From: Bacilli bacterium
GTDB taxonomy: Bacteria; Bacillota; Bacilli; Tumebacillales; JAQBPP01
NCBI GenBank assembly: GCA_028287455.1
Contig: JAQBPP010000332.1
Location: forward strand, 1 to 9,275
Direction of reading: 5' to 3'
Length of the DNA stretch: 9,275 nt
How positions within the stretch are numbered: the stretch's first letter is position 1; the number at the start of each line of letters is the position of its first letter. The notes below the pieces were generated by a model that was given only the letters and a program-made list of their open reading frames with translations, was not told where the DNA came from and searched no databases. Of the stretch, positions 6,819-9,275 are shown one piece after another. The position numbers were made by a program, and so were the translations under genes.

Positions 6819-7283
6819 TTGTCGTCCATACAGGTCGATTTGTTAAACGAACACGAGTACAGTTTTGCATTTGATTTGGAACCCTTTATTATCCGCGTTA
6901 TTGAAGCCACTGCGGCAGATCAGCAGGTTCATGATATTGAGGTCAGCATTTCGTTGATAACGGATGAAGAAATTCACAAACTGAATCGTGACTATCGTGG
7001 CAAAGATGCGCCTACTGATGTGTTGTCGTTCGCGTTAAGAGACGAGGATTCAGTTTTACAGGAAGCAGGGGAACTTGAGCTGTTGGGTGACATACTGATC
7101 TCTGTGCCAACAGCAAGCAGGCAGGCGGAAGAGTATGGGCATTCGCTTGAGCGGGAGTTGGCGTTTTTGGCTGTTCATGGCTTTTTACACTTGTTGGGTT
7201 ATGATCATGCAGCGACCGAACAGGAGCAGGAAATGTTCGGTATTCAGGAGCGCATTTTGACTTCACTGGAGATCATACGGTGA
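6819..7283 (+). CDS. ybeY: Endoribonuclease / rRNA maturation factor YbeY
   Basis: Zinc-dependent RNase involved in 16S rRNA 3'-end maturation and ribosome quality control; called YqfG in B. subtilis. Seen: 154 residues from a TTG start (about 157 in B. subtilis). The N-terminal half contains the signature LNRDYRGKDAPTDVLSFA (about 55-72). GDILISVPTASRQAEEYGHS follows at about 90-109, and the metal-binding motif is HGFLHLLGYDH with H120, H124 and H130. All ligands are present. A longer frame opens at ATG 6741, but it would overlap pgpH by 56 bases and lacks both family similarity and a ribosome site; TTG 6819 with GGAGGG is preferred. The stop TGA overlaps the dgkA GTG by 4 bases (GTGA), implying coupled translation. 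Confidence 0.95.
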   Translation: MSSIQVDLLNEHEYSFAFDLEPFIIRVIEATAADQQVHDIEVSISLITDEEIHKLNRDYRGKDAPTDVLSFALRDEDSVLQEAGELELLGDILISVPTASRQAEEYGHSLERELAFLAVHGFLHLLGYDHAATEQEQEMFGIQERILTSLEIIR

Positions 7284-7756
7284 AAGCCTGTCAGGCATTA
7301 TGGAGGAGTTTTCAGTATGCGTCCCAGGGAATGACTTGGGCGCTGCGAACGCAACGAAATATGCGGATTCACTTTAGCATTGCATTTCTTGCGATGCTGT
7401 TATGTCTGCTGTTCGATTTGTCGCGAATTGAGATTATTCTTGTGTTTTTTGCGATTGTCGGTGTGATTAGTGCTGAATTATTTAATACTGCGGTGGAAGC
7501 TGTGGTAGACTTAGTCACAAGCGAATATCAGATGTTGGCAAAAATTGCGAAGGATGTTGCGGCTGCCGCTGTCTTGTTGTCTACTCTGCATGCGGTCATC
7601 GTCAGCTTCTTCGTCTTTTTTGACAAGCTGTTCCCACTCAGGCTTCGTCATTTACGGGATTTATCTACATATTCAGTGTTTTTGGCGTTTGTCGGCTTAG
7701 GGATCCTGATGCTTTTGATCTTTAGCGGGAAGGCCTGGCTCGCCAAAAAAGCATAG
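7280..7756 (+). CDS. dgkA: Undecaprenol kinase / DgkA-family lipid kinase with extra C-terminal helix
   Basis: Integral membrane kinase. In Gram-positives this family phosphorylates undecaprenol to regenerate the lipid carrier for wall synthesis. Seen: 158 residues, against 123 in B. subtilis. The core includes FQYASQGMTWALRTQRNMRIH (about 11-31, given in part), and three helices at about 33-46, 50-65 and 95-114. The catalytic signature is ELFNTAVEAVVDLVT (66-80), with E66, N69, E73 and D77, followed by AKIAKDVAAAAVLL (87-100). After the third helix come a basic segment RLRHLRDL (121-128) and a fourth hydrophobic helix (about 131-148), ending AWLAKKA. That extension is beyond the normal family end. 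GTG 7280 overlaps the ybeY stop, and GGAG at 7268-7271 sits 8 bases upstream. The stop TAG overlaps the cdd ribosome site. Confidence 0.92.
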   Translation: MKACQALWRSFQYASQGMTWALRTQRNMRIHFSIAFLAMLLCLLFDLSRIEIILVFFAIVGVISAELFNTAVEAVVDLVTSEYQMLAKIAKDVAAAAVLLSTLHAVIVSFFVFFDKLFPLRLRHLRDLSTYSVFLAFVGLGILMLLIFSGKAWLAKKA

Positions 7757-7760
7757 GAGG
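7755..7760 (+). promoter_or_regulatory. Ribosome binding site of cdd, pointing to a CTG start
   Basis: AGGAGG overlaps the dgkA TAG stop and lies 9 bases before CTG 7770. No ATG, GTG or TTG occurs in the cdd frame between this site and TTG 7830, which is 69 bases away and inside conserved protein sequence. Confidence 0.75.
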
Positions 7761-7769
7761 CATCGCGCC

Positions 7770-8192
7770 CTGGACAGCAACAGACCCGCATCAGATCGAC
7801 TGCTGGAGGCAGCGCGTAAAGCACGGGAATTGGCTTATGTGCCGTATTCACATTTTCCGGTCGGTGCAGCGATTCTGGTGGAAGGCGGCGAAATCATCAC
7901 CGGATGCAATATTGAGAACGCTTCTTATGGGCTGACCAATTGTGCGGAGCGTACAGCAGTGTTCAAGGCCGTGTCGGAGGGGAAAGGCCCAATTGTCCAT
8001 ATTGCAGTAATTGCTGATACGCCAGGTCCTTGTGCGCCATGCGGCATGTGCAGGCAGGTGTTGGTCGAATTTTGCGGACCTGACACGCCTGTATTACTCT
8101 CGAACCTTAACGGGAAGATAAGAGAAACCACAGTCGGCAGCCTGCTGCCAGATGCTTTTAGAAAAGAGGATCTAAATGAAAACACCGTTTAA
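7770..8192 (+). CDS. cdd: Cytidine deaminase
   Basis: Zinc enzyme of pyrimidine salvage that converts cytidine and deoxycytidine to uridine and deoxyuridine. Seen: 140 residues if read from CTG 7770 (136 in B. subtilis). The first helix RLLEAARKARELAYVPYSHF (10-29) matches the family start. Then come VGAAILVEGG, the substrate element GCNIENASYG (45-54), the zinc and catalytic motif C58-A59-E60 (NCAERTA), and PCAPCGMCRQ with C91 and C94. All ligands are present with family spacing. The first ordinary start codon in frame is TTG 7830, which would remove the whole N-terminal helix and has no ribosome site. AGGAGG at 7755-7760 instead points to CTG 7770, a rare start. A base error that hid an ATG cannot be excluded. 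The 3' end overlaps era by 17 bases. Confidence 0.92.
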   Translation: MDSNRPASDRLLEAARKARELAYVPYSHFPVGAAILVEGGEIITGCNIENASYGLTNCAERTAVFKAVSEGKGPIVHIAVIADTPGPCAPCGMCRQVLVEFCGPDTPVLLSNLNGKIRETTVGSLLPDAFRKEDLNENTV

Positions 8193-9078
8193 ATCTGGCT
8201 TTGTTACTTTGGTCGGCCGTCCCAATGTGGGGAAATCCACTTTGATCAACCAACTGGTCGGGCAGAAGATCGCGATCATGTCAGATAAGCCGCAGACGAC
8301 CCGCAATCGGATCTCTGGTGTCGTCAATCGCGACGATGCGCAGATTGTGTTTCTGGATACGCCAGGAATTCATAAACCCCACCATCGCATGGGCGAATAT
8401 ATGGTGGAAACAGCCATTTCCACGCTTGGTGAAGTGGATGTCATTTTATTTGTCGTCGATGTTACAGAACATTACGGCAGCGGCGAAGAGTTCATCATCG
8501 AGAAGTTAAAAGACGTTAATACTCCAGTGTATCTCCTGATGAATAAAGTAGATTTAGTGCCCAAAGAAACGCTGCTGAAAACGATTGACAGTTATCAACA
8601 GCTGTTCCCGTTCAAAGAAATTATTCCGATTTCTGCCAAAAAGGGCGATAACCTGGATCGCCTGGTGCAGCTCGTGGTGCAGGAGCTGCCGGAAGGTCCA
8701 CAGTACTATCCTGCTGGCCAGGTGACTGATCACCCGGAACGTTTCATCGTGATGGAATTAATCCGTGAAAAGGTTCTTCAATTGACACGCGAGGAAATTC
8801 CGCATTCGGTGGCAATCGAAATTGAAGTGATGAAAAAGCGGGAAGGCCGGGATATTGTCGACATCAATGCCGCGATCTACACGGAGCGGGATTCCCAAAA
8901 AGCCATTCTGATCGGAAAAGGCGGCGAAATGCTGCGCAAGGTGGGGCAGCTTGCCAGGCGCGACCTTGAGACGCTGCTCGGATCCAAAGTCTATTTGGAG
9001 CTTTGGGTGAAAGTCAAAAAGGATTGGAGAAATCAGGAGGTTTTCTTGCGGAATTTCGGCCTTAGTAACCTTGAGTGA
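8176..9078 (+). CDS. era: Ribosome assembly GTPase Era
   Basis: Essential GTPase that binds the 3' end of 16S rRNA during 30S maturation, working in the same pathway as YbeY. Seen: 300 residues (301 in B. subtilis). The GTPase domain has G1 GRPNVGKS (14-21), G2 region KPQTTRNRI (38-46), G3 DTPGIH (61-66), G4 NKVD (123-126) and G5 SAK (153-155). The C-terminal KH RNA-binding domain has REEIPHSVAIEIE (205-217) and AILIGKGGEMLRKVG (243-257), and the protein ends near WVKVKKDWRN. The ATG at 8176 lies inside the end of cdd (17-base overlap), with AGAGGA at 8165-8170 and 5-base spacing, suggesting coupling to cdd translation. No terminator is visible after the stop. Confidence 0.97.
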   Translation: MKTPFKSGFVTLVGRPNVGKSTLINQLVGQKIAIMSDKPQTTRNRISGVVNRDDAQIVFLDTPGIHKPHHRMGEYMVETAISTLGEVDVILFVVDVTEHYGSGEEFIIEKLKDVNTPVYLLMNKVDLVPKETLLKTIDSYQQLFPFKEIIPISAKKGDNLDRLVQLVVQELPEGPQYYPAGQVTDHPERFIVMELIREKVLQLTREEIPHSVAIEIEVMKKREGRDIVDINAAIYTERDSQKAILIGKGGEMLRKVGQLARRDLETLLGSKVYLELWVKVKKDWRNQEVFLRNFGLSNLE

Positions 9079-9164
9079 CCCTATTTAATAGAATGTAGTA
9101 AGCCTTCATATTTTACGCTCAATACTCGTTTGCCATCATTTCCATAGTATAACAAGATACGATC

Positions 9165-9205
9165 ATGAAGAATTTAAATACACACAAGGCACTATTGTTC
9201 TTCAT
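9165..9205. repeat. 8-bp inverted repeat upstream of yqzL
   Basis: ATGAAGAA (9165-9172) is the exact reverse complement of TTCTTCAT (9198-9205), with 25 bases between. It lies in the 152-base AT-rich gap between era and yqzL. Without a T-run it is not a standard terminator. It could be a protein-binding site, a leader hairpin or chance. Confidence 0.3.
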
Positions 9206-9230
9206 TCTAAGACAGGAAGGATGAACTACC

Positions 9231-9275
9231 GTGCGTGAATTTTCATGGAAGTATTTTAAGGCTACTGGAACCATT
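9231..9275 (+). CDS. yqzL: YqzL-like small protein (3'-partial)
   Basis: Fifteen codons before the window ends read VREFSWKYFKATGTI. This resembles the opening of the small YqzL family (about 47 residues, function unknown), in which an aromatic-rich F-W-K-x-F-x-x-T-G pattern is typical. Position supports it: yqzL sits between era and recO in Bacillales. The GTG start has AGGAAGG at 9214-9220, 10 bases upstream, a slightly long gap. A nearer ATG at 9221 gives only MNYRA before a TGA that overlaps the GTG. The gene is too short here to check its end; recO would be expected next. Confidence 0.75.
   Translation, partial: MREFSWKYFKATGTI

Noticed and set aside
6353..6910. 185-codon open frame on the minus strand
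   Set aside because: It lies opposite the catalytic HD domain of pgpH and the start of ybeY, both with clear family motifs; its translation is low-complexity-like and shows no recognisable domain.
9081..9091. CTATTTAATAG palindrome after era as a terminator
   Set aside because: It is AT-rich with a single-base centre, too little room for a loop, and no T-run follows.
9203..9209. CATTCTA as a sigma-G -10 box for yqzL
   Set aside because: The -10 match is good, but no GHATR box lies 17-18 bases upstream and the start would fall on the ribosome site.
1..9275. Mobile elements, CRISPR arrays, phage or defence genes, tRNA/rRNA
   Set aside because: No transposase, integrase, spaced direct repeats, cloverleaf or rRNA-like sequence was seen; gene order is the conserved Bacillales one.

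Overview
The window is a compact, single-strand (+) stretch of chromosome from a low-to-mid GC endospore-forming Firmicute of the Bacillales type. The evidence is gene content and order: rpsU-yqeY, then the sporulation pair yqfC-yqfD, then phoH-pgpH(yqfF)-ybeY(yqfG)-dgkA-cdd-era and the start of yqzL. This follows the well-known Bacillus subtilis order in the rpsU-to-era region. YqfC and YqfD are restricted to spore formers. I cannot name the genus. Frequent non-ATG starts and the absence of yqeZ-floA-yqfB between yqeY and yqfC indicate a lineage some distance from Bacillus itself.

Layout. Positions 2-1213 hold the 3' part of an ammonium transporter gene (amt), cut by the left edge. Positions 1214-1424 are a spacer with a strong sigma-A promoter (TTGACA-18-TATAAT, 1313-1342) driving rpsU (1425-1601) and yqeY (1615-2058). 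A strong intrinsic terminator (2075-2108) closes that unit. Directly after it, with a weak sporulation-type promoter candidate, begins a long tightly packed unit: yqfC (2162-2443), yqfD (2459-3643), phoH (3672-4673), pgpH (4676-6796), ybeY (6819-7283), dgkA (7280-7756), cdd (7770-8192) and era (8176-9078). Several genes overlap or are separated by only a few bases. After a 152-base AT-rich gap comes the first 15 codons of yqzL (9231 to the right edge).

How the genes fit together. rpsU, ybeY and era act in ribosome assembly and 16S rRNA maturation. YqeY is a small GatB-tail-like protein of uncertain role. PgpH degrades c-di-AMP, DgkA recycles undecaprenol to undecaprenyl phosphate for wall synthesis, and Cdd salvages cytidine. 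PhoH is an ATPase tied to RNA metabolism. YqfC and YqfD serve the mother-cell stage of sporulation.

No mobile element, CRISPR array, tRNA, rRNA or defence-like module was seen, and I see no undescribed multi-gene system. The features most worth a second look are an apparent CTG start codon for cdd, an extra fourth membrane segment on DgkA, the high share of non-ATG starts, the poor ribosome-binding context of phoH, and the small intergenic signals around rpsU, yqfC and yqzL.
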